A stretch of 64,000 nucleotides of DNA, taken from contig JASJFT010000004.1 of NCBI GenBank assembly GCA_030770425.1, positions 620,001 to 684,000 on the forward strand, read 5' to 3'. Source of the DNA: Darksidea phi (taxonomy: Eukaryota; Ascomycota; Dothideomycetes; Pleosporales; Lentitheciaceae). Both the position numbers and the translations under genes were made by a program. How positions within the stretch are numbered: position 1 is the stretch's first letter; each line of letters begins with the position of its first letter. Below, piece by piece: positions 36,152 through 47,022 of the stretch. The notes beneath the pieces are model-generated. The model saw nothing but the letters and a program-made list of their open reading frames with translations. It was not told where the DNA came from and made no database searches.

Positions 36152-38479
36152 TTATTTGCCGGCACCAAGGTTGAGCCACGACATATCCTGCTGCCCGTTC
36201 TTGGGCGGGCCTTCTCCGCCAGGACGTGGGAACATTGTGATGGTGCTCTCGCGACCTTCGGGTGCTCCTGGAACTCGTGGTGGTGCGGGATAGAGCGCGC
36301 TAAACGCATTCGATGCTTGCGGAGGTGTATTTGTTTGGTTGCCGTTGGAGTTGGGAAACATGGTGACGGTGCTGTCCCGACCATCGTGCGTACCAAGAGG
36401 TTCTTGGCCTGGGTAGAAGGAGCTGAAGTTGCTCTTTGGATAGAAGGAGCTCGTATTGTCGGGGTAATAAGAACTAGCATGGTCGATGACTACACTGCTA
36501 GTATAGTTGCTGCTGGTCGGACGGTCATTGTCGCCTACTGGCGTCCAGCTCTCGACAGGTGACCTCAGATAACGGTCGTCGTGACTGATGCCAGAACGCG
36601 TGCTGCCGTTGGAGTTTGCTCGGGCAAGTTCTGCCTGCATCGGCAGCATCATTTGACCGGGCAAGTTTTCCGTTGAATTGCCCAGCGTTGGGCTTCCCTT
36701 GGCGACTTTGTTGATACGTTGGCCATCAAGCTTAGGGATTTCGAGGGGAGGTATGCCTTGCGGCGGCTGACTATACATTCGAGAGTTGGTGTACATTGAC
36801 TGACTACCGGTGCTGGTGCGTTCTGATGCGTATGTTGACCGATCAGCAGGCATCTGGGCGAGGTTGGTAGCTTCGTTATTGGCGAAATAGCGGCTCCATC
36901 CGGAGCTGCGGCTTCGGCTCAGGTTTGCTGCAGCGACGCGAGGCTGTGGCGGCGCGCGGCCGGAGTTCTGTCGGACCATTGTGGCCGCCATAGGCTCAGG
37001 CTTCAGATCGAACTTGGACAATTCCATGGGTTCTGAGTATCCTAGAGGGCTTGCCTTGTTTACCAAGCCTGCCGTGCTTCCATCGCTGGCTATGCCTTTC
37101 TTGTGACCTGGTGTTCGACCACTCAAGATTGCAAGCGAGGTTTGTGAGCTGTTCACCTCGGCGAACTTTTGCCCAACCGACCCTCCTGCCTCCGTCATGA
37201 ACTCGGTTCCTCGGTCGGCGAAGCTTAAGCGATCTTTTTCAATGTATCCGCTTTCTTGGCTGTTGCTCTTCTTCGACTTCCTGCGCTTGAGACAGAATAG
37301 AACGATTATCAGCAATGCTGCAATGCCGAAGATGGCTCCCAGAGTGGCACCAAGGACAGTCAACATCTTGTCCTTGTTGTTGACGGAGGCAGCTTTTGGG
37401 GCGGCGACGGCAGCAGTGGCAGATGGCGACGATGATGCAGTCGAAGTTGGGGTTGTCGACGAACTCGATGGTGTCGACAGGAGGACGGACTGTTGTCGCT
37501 TTCCTTCAAACAGCTCGGTCGCGTTGATCCACGTGTTTGCTTGTTGGTCAAACATGCAAAGCGGGTCTACATCTGATCCGCCCGTTACAACGACCATGTC
37601 GTCATCGCCGTAGGCAACCGAGTAGCCCGAACGAACCCCAGTTGGTGCTAATGTGCTGTTGTATGAAGGCCAGTCCTGGATGGTCAGTCGCTTGGTCTTG
37701 TCTCCAACGGTCGTTCCTGGCGAGGCAACGGCCCCGCCTTGCTTCAATAGTACGGTGCGTGTGACTTTGTTGGGCGACACGCTCATGTCGAATCGCTGTA
37801 GAACCTTGCTGCCGTCGTCCGCCGACACTACTGTGCACTGTACCGCATCTTGGTTCGTAATGGGTGCCGTCAGGGTAACGCCCAGGTTCCGCCATCCCTC
37901 GCCTGCACCGAATGTCCAGACGGCATTGTTGGCCGCGCCGCCGCCAATCATCACTGCGCGGTTCGAGTCCCACGGCAGGAGCATCGGCGCTACAGATGGT
38001 GGTGCCTTAACATCGGGTTGACTATGCACCGTATGGGGCCAAACGGTTGAGATTTGGAAGGTCTGCGTAGAAGGCACGACGTCGCCTGTTGTCTGAGAGC
38101 CGGCGTAGACTAGGATTTCCTGCGTATCTTCGAGGTAGATGGCGGCGTGGTTTTGTCGGTTTTGCGTGACCCAAGTTTCTGGCGGTATCCAGTCCCACTT
38201 CTTCTTCGCGATAGAATAGCCCATCAGGCCCGGGTAGCTCCAGTTGGCGGCGGTTGCGTTTACTGATCCGCCGACCACGTAAAGCATAGCTGCATCCTCC
38301 TTTCCAGCCTTCACACACCGAGCGCCCGTTAATGAGATATCCATGGGTAGTGCTTTCCACCTCCCCCCTTCAACCAGGTCCAACGACTGGAATCCAGCGG
38401 GGGAATAGACGTAGAGGGTGCCATCGTGGATGATGGAGCAGTGGCCACTCAAGGGAAATATGGGTTCCGGGACTCCCAT
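36152..38479 (-). CDS. Kelch/galactose-oxidase-like beta-propeller membrane protein
   Basis: A single uninterrupted reading frame of 775 residues. Residues of about 1-340 form kelch-like repeats with Gly-Gly motifs (YVVGGSVNAT, AVMIGGGAANNAVWTF, MVVVTGGSDVD), so a beta-propeller outside the membrane. A Ser/Thr/Ala-rich stalk follows, then one transmembrane helix (about 377-400, AIFGIAALLIIVLFCLKRRK) and a long, Ser/Pro-rich cytoplasmic tail with two repeated motifs (GRDSTVTMFPN, GRESTITMFPR) at the end. The upstream frame reads FLATLAI just before the ATG, like a signal peptide, so an earlier exon may add the true N-terminus. No enzyme activity can be assigned; a cell-surface or wall-sensing role is only a guess. 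Confidence 0.82.
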   Translation of the reverse strand: MGVPEPIFPLSGHCSIIHDGTLYVYSPAGFQSLDLVEGGRWKALPMDISLTGARCVKAGKEDAAMLYVVGGSVNATAANWSYPGLMGYSIAKKKWDWIPPETWVTQNRQNHAAIYLEDTQEILVYAGSQTTGDVVPSTQTFQISTVWPHTVHSQPDVKAPPSVAPMLLPWDSNRAVMIGGGAANNAVWTFGAGEGWRNLGVTLTAPITNQDAVQCTVVSADDGSKVLQRFDMSVSPNKVTRTVLLKQGGAVASPGTTVGDKTKRLTIQDWPSYNSTLAPTGVRSGYSVAYGDDDMVVVTGGSDVDPLCMFDQQANTWINATELFEGKRQQSVLLSTPSSSSTTPTSTASSSPSATAAVAAPKAASVNNKDKMLTVLGATLGAIFGIAALLIIVLFCLKRRKSKKSNSQESGYIEKDRLSFADRGTEFMTEAGGSVGQKFAEVNSSQTSLAILSGRTPGHKKGIASDGSTAGLVNKASPLGYSEPMELSKFDLKPEPMAATMVRQNSGRAPPQPRVAAANLSRSRSSGWSRYFANNEATNLAQMPADRSTYASERTSTGSQSMYTNSRMYSQPPQGIPPLEIPKLDGQRINKVAKGSPTLGNSTENLPGQMMLPMQAELARANSNGSTRSGISHDDRYLRSPVESWTPVGDNDRPTSSNYTSSVVIDHASSYYPDNTSSFYPKSNFSSFYPGQEPLGTHDGRDSTVTMFPNSNGNQTNTPPQASNAFSALYPAPPRVPGAPEGRESTITMFPRPGGEGPPKNGQQDMSWLNLGAGK

Positions 38480-40768
38480 GATGGCAAGGGTCGCCAGGAA
38501 CGTCCGCCTGGCGACTTGTCAAGTGAATGTCGGTGTAGCCTGGGTTACCAAACTCCAAGCGGGAGACAGTGGTTAGTTAACTAGTGTTCCGGCCGAGATG
38601 TCATGACGGAACGGTGGGGTCTCGAAAGAAGCGGAGCTCAGGGTCCGGCGAGGTAGCGCGTCTTGCCTCGCAAAAGTGCCCACGTTGTTTCCACGCTCTT
38701 GCCCAATCTCAGCCCAAAGCGTTGCGCGAATGAAGGTGACAGTCGCGGCGTGTTCCAGTCCAGCTATCCGCGAGTGGTGTGAGGGCGAAGGGGGGCGTCG
38801 GTAAGGTCCAGAGGGTAGGCTGTGCGGGCACGACTTGTTAGACGTGGGCGGGGGAAGGCGCAACACACGGCACGTACTGGAATCGAAGACAGTATTCAAG
38901 ACGTAGGTGGTGAGACAGTGGCTCTGGGCGAGCAGCAGGCCACGCAGCGTGTGGAGGTATGTGCAGAGAGCGACTGGCGACGCTCTATCAAAGAGGCGAG
39001 GACGGAATGGGCGGGGGAAAGAGAGGAAGCACCACGGCTCGGGCGTGGGCGGGAGAAGCAATGGCAAAGTTGAGGCTGTTCGGGCGCTGGAGGGAGACGC
39101 AGCGAGAGCAGGTCCGGCGGCGGGCCTGCGAGAGACGGCCCCGGGTCCCTGAGCCAGGGCGAGCTGCTGGGCAGTGGTTGGGGTCTGCCCAAAGCGTGCT
39201 AGCGGCACAGGGCCCCCTGTCCAGGGAGCAAGCCGACGCGCCAAGGAGCTAAGGAAGAGCTAGGGCCTCGTCAGGGGTGCAGCACGCGACGGACACGGCG
39301 ATTGGCCGAAACGCCGGCCGCTGCCCCTGGGCGCATGGGCTTTGCAGCGAAGCTCCGTCGCAGCGCTCCCGCGAGCATCGAGCTCTGCTTCCTCGGCAGC
39401 CCAGCGCCCTCGTCCGGACACAGCACTGGCACGAGCAATGGTTTGTGTCAAGTTGCAGCATGGCACTGCAGATCCCTTATGCGTTTCCTTCCCCCGCCGG
39501 CCTGGGGCTTGAAACTTTGCGTGACGGAGCGCGCAGGGAGACCGCGTCCCCCGTCCCGTCCGAGCGTCACCCGCGACACCCACAGGCCCGCGAGGGGGCT
39601 CGCAGCCCAGGCCTCGTCCGTCTAGCCGTCTGGAATTGAGTGCGACGACCCGGAGCCCTCAGCAATCTGTGCACCGCCATTCATCACAGCGAGACGGGCG
39701 CTGGACGTGATGGCGCGCCCATCGCGGGCTCTAGCGAGGCGTCTGCCGGCTTCTGCCGACTTCGTCCGGCTTCTTTTAGCTGCCTGGCAGCCCATACACC
39801 CCATACACAGGCGCTCTGCAGTGCGCCTCGCCACGCCGCCCATCGCCACAGCCCGCTGAGCCGCCGCCGCCGGTGGTCGAGCACATCGTCACACAACCAT
39901 CACATTCGCACGCCGATGATTCGAACTGTTGCGTTCGCATGACCTCTGTCCAATTCTCCAACCGCGCGCTCTGCAGACCGCCACATCGAGGTGGTGCTGC
40001 AAAGTCGCTCTACCGGCGTCTGAAACGCGCCCGAGGCCCCCCTGATTGGCCCGCCTTGCCAGGGTGCCCTACATAGTCCAGGCACCGCGTTCGACCTCCC
40101 GTCGATGCCTCCACCACCGCCATCATCATCGATCATCAATCAGCAATCATCAATAAATACTTCCCAGTCCAGCGCAGCGCTTCGTCGTGTCTGCATGCCC
40201 TTTCGAGGCAGCTTTTACCGGTTTATCCCCCCGACGACCGCATCCGTCGCGCCCCTAGCTATTTCCATCGGACTTTAATATCAAAGTCAGCCCGGTGACA
40301 TCCAGTCGCACGAGCGTCGGCCCTGCGCTGCCCTCCATAGTGCTGCCCGCACCAGAGACAGCGGGGTGACTCAGATTGAGGGTATGCACTATCCAGCAGT
40401 GCGGAGACGCCGTTTGTCGCAAGCAAAAACGGCTGCCAACGTCATTTCTCTCCCTTTTCGAGTGCTCTCACACCAGCCATCTGGCTCGATCCACCGCGCC
40501 ACTCCCACACGGCCGGCGTGGACCCCATGAATAGCCTCATCACATCACTTCTCGCCCGCCTCGTCTTTTGTATCCATCCTTGGCCTAACTTCGTTTCTAA
40601 GCCCACACGTTCTCAATGCGAAACCACCTTCATGAAATGCTCCCTCTTAGCAAGTAGGATTGGGCCTCTGTTTCAGTTTTTGTTCTCCTATTTGGTTCTT
40701 CATGCGTTCGACAGCTCGACGCCCCGGTTGTAACTTGAAGGGTAGCTTGGCGGGGAAATTTGTTTGTC

Positions 40769-41233
40769 ATGCGTTCAGCACCGGCCTACGACTTCAAACC
40801 TACCAGGGGTACAAAGGTCTCCGACAACACCATCAAGTCGCGCTTCTAGACGTTGGTGGTATCTTCAACCATTGCAGCTAGCGCGATCAAGGTTGCTGCC
40901 AGCGATGCACTTCCAAAGAGAGCGAGAAAGGCGTTGCACCCAAGAGATGCATCGTCCCAAAAAAGAGGTCCATTGTCTGCGCATGAAGGCAAGGCTGACT
41001 GCATCTCAGACCAACACCAACTTCAATACATTCAGCAGCGCACATGCATGCACGTCATTCTCAGCGATGATGAGACCTTGAGCGGGCGCATTTCCCGTTC
41101 CGAAGCCATTGCGGAGGCTTACCATCTGATGACTCTCCTGACCACCCTCCAGCCTTGTGAGATTAAGGCGCCTTATGTCAGATGGAGTGGTTCACAGCGC
41201 CAGTCCGTCAGCTCCGACAGTTGTATCTTATGA
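40769..41233 (+). pseudogene. Possible damaged gene or chance frame
   Basis: A frame of 155 codons from ATG 40769 to 41233 is broken by one TAG at 40847-40849, which could have been CAG. Sequence on both sides is compositionally plausible as protein (basic and Ser-rich, then a helical stretch SRSEAIAEAYHLMTLLTTL), but there is no family match. It may be a chance frame. Confidence 0.2.
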
Positions 41234-42143
41234 TGATCATTTTGTCGTCGTGGAGCGCGTCGACCGTCTCCTATCCATGGACGAGCATTGTGGCCCAGCG
41301 CTCCGTCGGTGACCACTCGTTCACTTTTTACTATTCCGATCATTCTTTGTACAATGTCACCGCGACATACCGCACTCGATACTTTGTCACGCCAAAGTTT
41401 CCCCTTTGGGACTCACGCACTGCCCCCAAAACTTGCGGAGCAGTTCGTCGTGCACGCCTTACGCCTTCCAATTCGCCACAAATTTGATGCCCCGCTGGAG
41501 TGGCCGCGGAAACCACGCGAGTGCGATACCGACCTGCTATTGGGCCACCACCCTTAGCCCATCACGTCTCAAATTTTCCATTGTATGAGGCGCGCCGGGG
41601 TTCGGAGATTCTGCAAGGCCACTGAGATGCTTCATACCTGTACAACTACCGACACATCTAACTCTGGTGATAATCCGGTGATCCTTAGCACGAGAGGGGA
41701 CAATCCATGGTGGAGCCTGTTGTCAACCCGCCTGAAGCAGTTGTAGTTCCGACCACGGCTCCCATCTTACACCTGAAACTGAGTACAATCCTATCAACGG
41801 CCTATTCGCCATGTACCTCGCCCGACCAGTCAGCTTGCGCGTCCTATACGCAACAGTAATATCGCCTCTGCCCCATCGAACATCGATCACGACTACCGGA
41901 CTGCCTGCCTCGTTGCGTGGAGCAACCTGGATTTTTAGTGGTCCCCAAGACAATTTACTTTACAACACCGACCCTAGGTGCTCCGTAGTGGCAGTCTTGC
42001 CGCATCAGGCAGCTGTCGTATACACCCACAACCATATATGGTACGCTTCATACATTATTCTTGTAAGCTTGCTGGGTAGAATGGTAAGAATATTGATTCT
42101 GCTTTCGTTGCTAATCCTGTGCGGAGGCGGCTATTCTAGCTCG

Positions 42144-42289
42144 CCTACGCCGCATGACCGCTTTCCACCTACGCCGCACCGCAGCAATGGACGCGTATGC
42201 AGGACAAGAAAAGCTTTTCAAACTTTTTTTCTTAAGCCCTGTAGAGCTGATGTACCGCGCCGGCCCTTGATGTACTGGTGCGGCGTAGG
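42144..42289. repeat. Short foldback (MITE-like) element
   Basis: A perfect 13-bp inverted repeat: CCTACGCCGCACC at 42168-42180 and its reverse complement at 42277-42289. A partial direct copy of the left arm lies at 42144-42154. TGATGTAC occurs twice between the arms. A 14-base hairpin (42307-42320) lies just outside. No transposase is present. Target-site duplications were not identified, so a mobile origin is unproven. Confidence 0.4.
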
Positions 42290-42816
42290 AAATGTCTATC
42301 TTGGGTAAGGCTGAAGCCTTATATATATATACTAACTTTATCTTCACCTGCACAAGGACATCCCAGGAAATTTTTCGTTGTCTCAATCACTCGGTGGTGC
42401 CCTGAAATAAAACAGCCTTGATTAGTACTGCCCAACAACATTCGTGATGGAAATTATCTCTTCGTACCTGTACCCAAGCACGTCGCACACCCGGTTTATA
42501 CGAGCCACGTACACCAAACCGCTCTAGCTCTAGCTCTACCTCTAGCTCTACAGTCAGCACCGTTCCCAAATTAGATCCACTCTCTGGCCCCCTCGCCGCC
42601 TCAGGCAAGACACTATTACCTTCCAGCCAAGACACCAGCCAGCACGGTGCAATCCCTCCACCACGTCAGCCCACGATAAACACGACGCTGATGCTTTTCC
42701 TGCCGTATTGTACCACACCGTATCCACCAGCCAAGCGATGTGACGGTAATCTAGATTGCGATACGCAAAGAGCCGGTGTTGTTCCAGGAGATCAAAATCT
42801 GCACCTGCAGATCGCA

Positions 42817-42842
42817 CTTACCTTACCTTACCTTACCTTACC
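42817..42842. repeat. CTTAC pentanucleotide repeat
   Basis: About five tandem copies of CTTAC. No known function; a simple microsatellite. Confidence 0.9.
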
Positions 42843-42892
42843 GGTATGGAATGGTATGGTACTTGAACCTACCAGCCGCGGCAGATGACATG

Positions 42893-42897
<5 letters not shown>

Positions 42898-42924
<27 letters not shown>
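42898..42924. repeat. CT dinucleotide microsatellite
   Basis: Tandem CT repeat of about 25 bp just after the CTTAC repeat. Confidence 0.9.
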
Positions 42925-42928
<4 letters not shown>

Positions 42929-43462
42929 TCTTGGGCTTGGGGCGTAAATGCGCTAGGAAAGGGGTGGTGGGTGGCGGCGGAGCTAAATAGCTGGTTTGTT
43001 TCTCCTTGTGTTTGTGCTGCGGTGGAGCGGACACTTTGGTGTTGCCGTTGCTGCGGCTTCGGTGCGTTTTCGTGGCATTTGCGGCTTTTTCTTGGAGTAT
43101 TGTGCGTGGTTTGTTTGTCTGTTTGTGTGTTATGGCTTGCTTTGGTTGCTGGGGTGGGTTCGTTTCTGGAAGATATGTGCATTTATTTTACGCTATCTAT
43201 TCAGCGCCTAGTTCTGGCGCCGGGATCTCTCAAGTGGATACAAACAGGGCATGTGGAGGAAAGGGTAACTATAGTAGACCAATTAGAGGCGGCTTACAGA
43301 AAGTGATGGAAGGGACTCTTGTTTGTGTATGCTGAACTTCGAGCTTTTCGATTCGGCCTACTATCACTTCGTGTTCACTCCTACACGTCCTTTGCTCTAT
43401 CAGGCGCTGAATACCCTGAATGCTTTCCGCTTAGTTCCCTTATATTCCATATAGCACTCCGC

Positions 43463-44546
43463 TCATACCCTTCCAGCTCTTCCAACCTGAATCATCTCCC
43501 CCGTCTGCTTATCGTCCGCTCTAAGTACAGGCCAAGTCGACCCATCAGCCTTTACAAGCGTCAGCTCCAACTTCGTGCCTAGAATCCTAAACTTGCTCTG
43601 CGCGGGATCTATGCTGCCAAAGAGAGTGAACTCGGTCGCGTAACGCTTGCTGTCTGTTGTCCGAAGATCGAGGTTTACTTGTGTAGGTTCGAAGATTACG
43701 GATGCGGAGGCTTTGTCGATCTTTTTAAGGTAAAGGGAGGCGATCACTGAGGTGGCGGTTTGGTAGAAGTCGTGCCTGTTCCATCGTCAGCAAGGGCGCT
43801 TTTGATATGCCTGCAGAAAAGAACTTTGCAAGGACCTACCTCACAGTGTCCAGTTTCTCCTCCGCATCCTTCTTTCCACTCCCCACAAACAGATGTCTCT
43901 CCTTCGTCTTGCACCCCTCGATGTTCATAAATTGGTCAAACTCTAACACCCTTCTCTTACAACAGCTCCACCCCTTACTCCCCTCATGAAAGATCGGTGC
44001 CCCAGGATGATGCACACACTTCTCACCCTCCCTCTCCCCGCCTTCGAATTTCGCCCCGCAACCCTTCCGCCGGCATGTCATTCCCGGCTTCACCTCCAAG
44101 CTCGGGTCATCATCTTCCGAGTCCTCCGGAGGCTTCGATGTCGCTGCGCGTGGTGTTGCTGCTTGCGATGTGGGGAGGCGGGGTACGGGTGCGGGGAGGG
44201 ATTCTTGCAGGCTGCCGAGCGAGACGGGCGTGTCGTTGGGGATTTCGGGCGCTTGGACGGGTTCGGGCGCCGGTGTGTCGTCTACCTCGGAGTGTTTGCC
44301 TGTGGTGCAAGGCTCGATTGCGAGGAATTCATCAAAGGTGAGGACGCGGGGTTTGCAGCATTTCCAGCCTGGTCGCATCAGTTAGCATACGCGATCCAAG
44401 CGCGAAAAGTTCTGAGTAGTTGTAGGAGAGGTTTGCGCACCTTTTTGCCCTTCATGGAAGACTGGCGGGCCCGGATGGTATACACAATCCTCGTTCTCAT
44501 CCTCGTATTCCTTGCCGCAGCCTTTATGTACGCATTTCTTCGCCAT
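43463..44546 (-). CDS. CHORD and CS domain cochaperone
   Basis: Three exons on the minus strand, 44546-44441, 44368-43840 and 43775-43463, give 315 residues. The first CHORD domain (about 1-55) starts KCVHKGCGKEYEDENEDC and continues HPGPPVFHEGQKGWKCC across the first junction. The second (about 130-195) reads GCGAKFEGG, HHPGAPIFHEGSKGWSCCK. Each carries the Cys/His zinc ligands. A CS domain of the p23/Sgt1 type follows (about 215-315, SVIFEPTQVNLDLRTTD). This architecture is CHORDC1/RAR1-like: an HSP90-binding cochaperone. A Pro/Ala/Thr-rich linker joins the two CHORDs. It shares a 256-bp divergent promoter with the glutaredoxin-like gene. Confidence 0.93.
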
Positions 44547-44802
44547 GGTTATCGATCCTCGCGGGGGGAATAAGGGTGATCAAAAGAGCTGAACGAGAGT
44601 AAGGGGGCCTAGAGAATATGCAGACCCCGCGCGTCGGGTCGTACCTAACACTTCAACTGGCGAATATTCTGGAAAGTCGCTGAGGAGCGGTATGTCATAG
44701 GCCCGAGCGCTGGCAGAAACTAAGCTTGTTCGAAGGCGGTGAACGAGTAAGTAATAGATCCAACCACCCCTTGATGGGTTATCATGTTGCATATTCGCCG
44801 AC
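44547..44802. promoter_or_regulatory. 256-bp divergent promoter
   Basis: Compact shared region between the CHORD-CS gene (minus) and the glutaredoxin-like gene (plus). No specific motif is claimed. Confidence 0.5.
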
Positions 44803-45159
44803 ATGTTTCGAGCCAGTTCGAGGTTGCTGCAGTGTCGCATAACCTTCTTCACACGGAGTCCCTGCTCCCTGTGCGACACAGCAAAGGCAGTAGTGCAGAA
44901 TGTGAAGGCGAAGAGGGACCTTGAGTACCACGAGATCAATGTTATGGAGCCGGGACAGGAGAAGTGGAAGGCGGTCTACGAGTTTGATACACCTGTGGTA
45001 AACTTGCCCGCGACTACAACACGATGAGGATACTGATGCATCAAGATACACATCGACAAAGCCTCGGATCCAGAGACAACAACATCGGCACTAAAACTTA
45101 TGCATCGTTTTAAAGAAAACGAAGTCATTGCGTTGATGGACAGAGCCGAACACTCGTAA
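44803..45159 (+). CDS. Glutaredoxin-like small thiol protein
   Basis: Two exons, 44803-44997 and 45046-45159, give 102 residues. The core is ITFFTRSPCSLCDTAKAVV with a CSLC active site (CxxC), then EYHEINVME and FDTPV, the cis-proline region (TPV), spliced to IHIDKAS. It is the glutaredoxin-like (DUF836) family related to yeast YDR286C. A basic, Ser/Arg/Leu-rich first ten residues could target mitochondria. A role in thiol-disulfide exchange is inferred; the substrate is unknown. The first donor GTAAAC is weak but the phase and the conserved strand agree. Confidence 0.85.
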
Positions 45160-45371
45160 AGCTACCCGGTCGCGGAGGAGCTGGGAGTCTTAGCGCGATA
45201 TAAATGTGGGGCAGATCCTTCCTGGGGATGAGGGGTCATTTGGTCGTCTCCGAAACGATGACGAGGTTGCGTGCTGCTCTTGGAAATATAATACGGTCTC
45301 AAAGAACTTTGAATCCCCTCTCTTCTAAACATTGCTTGTACATAGGGCGATTCCCAACTTATACAACGAAA

Positions 45372-46349
45372 ATGAACTCTCTTCAGGAAGCAAGTAGGAT
45401 ATACAAGGCATTCAAAAAGGGCAGGCCGAGCTTTGGGGGATGGCAGGCAATACTACTCTGAATACACGTCCACAAACGTCGAAAACTGATGCCATTTCAG
45501 ATGCTACCCGGAACGAACCACTCTCGTGCCATTGCTCGTTCGGGAGTGGATTGGATATGTGTTGACTGTGAGCATGGAAACATTGACGGTCCGTAACCTG
45601 TAAACTTGTCACTCTAGTATAAGTATTAAATTTAGTCAGATGGTCAAATGCACGAAGCAGTCGCGGCAATCGCAGCTACTGGCGTCAGCCCCCTTGTTCG
45701 CATAGCTGCAAACGAAGCCTGGATGGTTAAAAGTTTGTCTTTATCCCCTCTGTTTGTATACGGCAAACTAACAAGTAACCCAGGAGCCCTCGATGCCGGT
45801 GCCCACGGAATCGTCGTCCCCCTTATCTACACGGTCGACGACGCAAAACGCCTTGTCTCTTCCGCCAAATTCCCTCCTGAAGGCTACCGCGGCTTTGGCT
45901 CTCCCTTCTCACCCCAAACCTTCACCAACGAGCCCATGGCTCACTACCTCCAACATGCCAACAGCTCCCTCCAAACCATCGTTCAAATCGAGACAAAATC
46001 CGCCCTCGATTCCGTCGAAGATATCGCCGCCATCCCCGGTGTCGACTGCCTATTGATCGGACCCTTCGACCTAGGCAACAATATCGGACGTCCAATCCTC
46101 GGAGAGATGCACCAGGAGTTGAAAGACGCGATCGAGAGGATCAAAGAAGCGGCGCATCAGGAGGACAAGAAGGTGGGCATTTATTGTACGAGCGGCGAGC
46201 AGGCGAGGGAGTATGCAGAAAGGGGGTTTGATATGATCTCTATTGCGGCCGACATGCTTGCTGTGCAGGCGTATTTCAGCCAGACATTGGCGGTAGCGAG
46301 CGGGAAGGGTAGGGGGAAGGAAGGGGCCAGTGGATATGATGGGCGGTAG
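45372..46349 (+). CDS. HpcH/HpaI-family aldolase
   Basis: Four exons, 45372-45446, 45501-45588, 45640-45732 and 45784-46349, give 273 residues. Spliced sequence reads FGGWQMLPGTNHSRAIARSG, DWICVDCEHGNIDDGQMHEA and RALDAGAHGIVVPLIYT, the family's strands, with the metal-binding Glu in VQIETKSALDSVEDIAAIPG and Asp in LIGPFDLGNNIG. These class II aldolases cleave 2-keto-3-deoxy acids or 4-hydroxy-2-oxoacids; the exact substrate is unknown. The first intron (45447-45500) starts with GC, giving CAG|GCAATA; no GT in reach preserves the frame. An in-frame ATG at 45204 would add a 56-residue, possibly mitochondrial, leader. Confidence 0.88.
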
Positions 46350-46923
46350 ATAACGGTCCTTCAAGTGGACATGTGAGTATGCTCCTCAAATAGAGGCGAC
46401 AACAAATACTAGTTGAGTGCTTGATCTGCGCATGTCTTGATAGATACTAATATCACACCATTCCTTTCTATCGGCATGCGACAAATGCCGGGTCATCGTG
46501 AGTTATTTTGCATATGAGCAGAGAAGGGCCGCTTTGGATGGCGGCTCAAAATGCGTAGAAGTAAACGACCTTTTTTTTTATAGCGCATAAGAGGCTGTTC
46601 ATAAACATGAGTACGGTTGTTCAAACTCAGTCATGCGTTTTAGCATAATAGGCATGTGGTCTGCTGCTATCGTGGTGGAGAATGGTGCAGGGCGGTTCAG
46701 CATGACATCCACACATACGGACAAAACAAAAGCTGCGACCCCAGTCTTATCTTAATAGCTTTTACGCTCATTGTTTTAGTGTTCTCCAGACGCTCTTCAA
46801 GCTTCTTTCTCCCGCACAGTCCTCGTTTGCCACCGAAGCTTCACTGTGTTCACCACAGCCCCCAAAAGGGTAGAAAAATGTCCAAAAAAAGATTCCCGAA
46901 TTCCGCTCTTGCGAGCAGACGAA
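46350..46923. other. Intergenic
   Basis: 3' flank of the aldolase and of the tRNA gene. No gene seen. A T-run on the minus strand (46884-46890) is annotated separately. Confidence 0.45.
46884..46890 (-). terminator. Likely RNA polymerase III terminator
   Basis: Seven Ts on the minus strand, 33 bases after the tRNA end. An earlier run is absent, so this is the best candidate. Confidence 0.6.
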
Positions 46924-47022
46924 TGATGAGAGTGGGACTCGAACCCACGCCACTTTCGTGACCAGGAAGTAATGTTAAGCTTAACCTTAACCTGGCGCCA
47001 TAACCAACTCGGCCATCTCACC
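46924..47022 (-). tRNA. tRNA-Leu (AAG) with intron
   Basis: A 99-base minus-strand gene folds as a class II tRNA. The acceptor stem is GGTGAGA/TCTCATC with discriminator A, the D stem is GCC/GGC, the anticodon stem CCAGG/CCTGG, and the T stem GTGGG/CCCAC with loop TTCGAGT. The long variable arm (CAC/GTG with GAAA loop) is typical of Leu. The loop reads TTAAGG before the intron, giving anticodon AAG (46986-46988). A 17-base intron (46968-46984) follows position 37, the canonical place for tRNA splicing. Confidence 0.93.

Larger units (their letters stand above)
38480..43462. other. About 5 kb without a recognisable gene
   Basis: GC-rich leader sequence of the kelch gene (38.5-40.2 kb), then a stretch with no domain or family I know, one damaged open frame (40769-41233), a foldback element (42144-42289) and several microsatellites (CTCTAG-like near 42520-42550, CTTAC near 42817-42842, CT near 42898-42924). 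No ribosomal, transposase or reverse-transcriptase sequence was seen. Confidence 0.45.

Noticed and set aside
42817..42842. Telomere-like repeat
   Set aside because: The unit is CTTAC, not CCCTAA, and it sits inside the window between genes.
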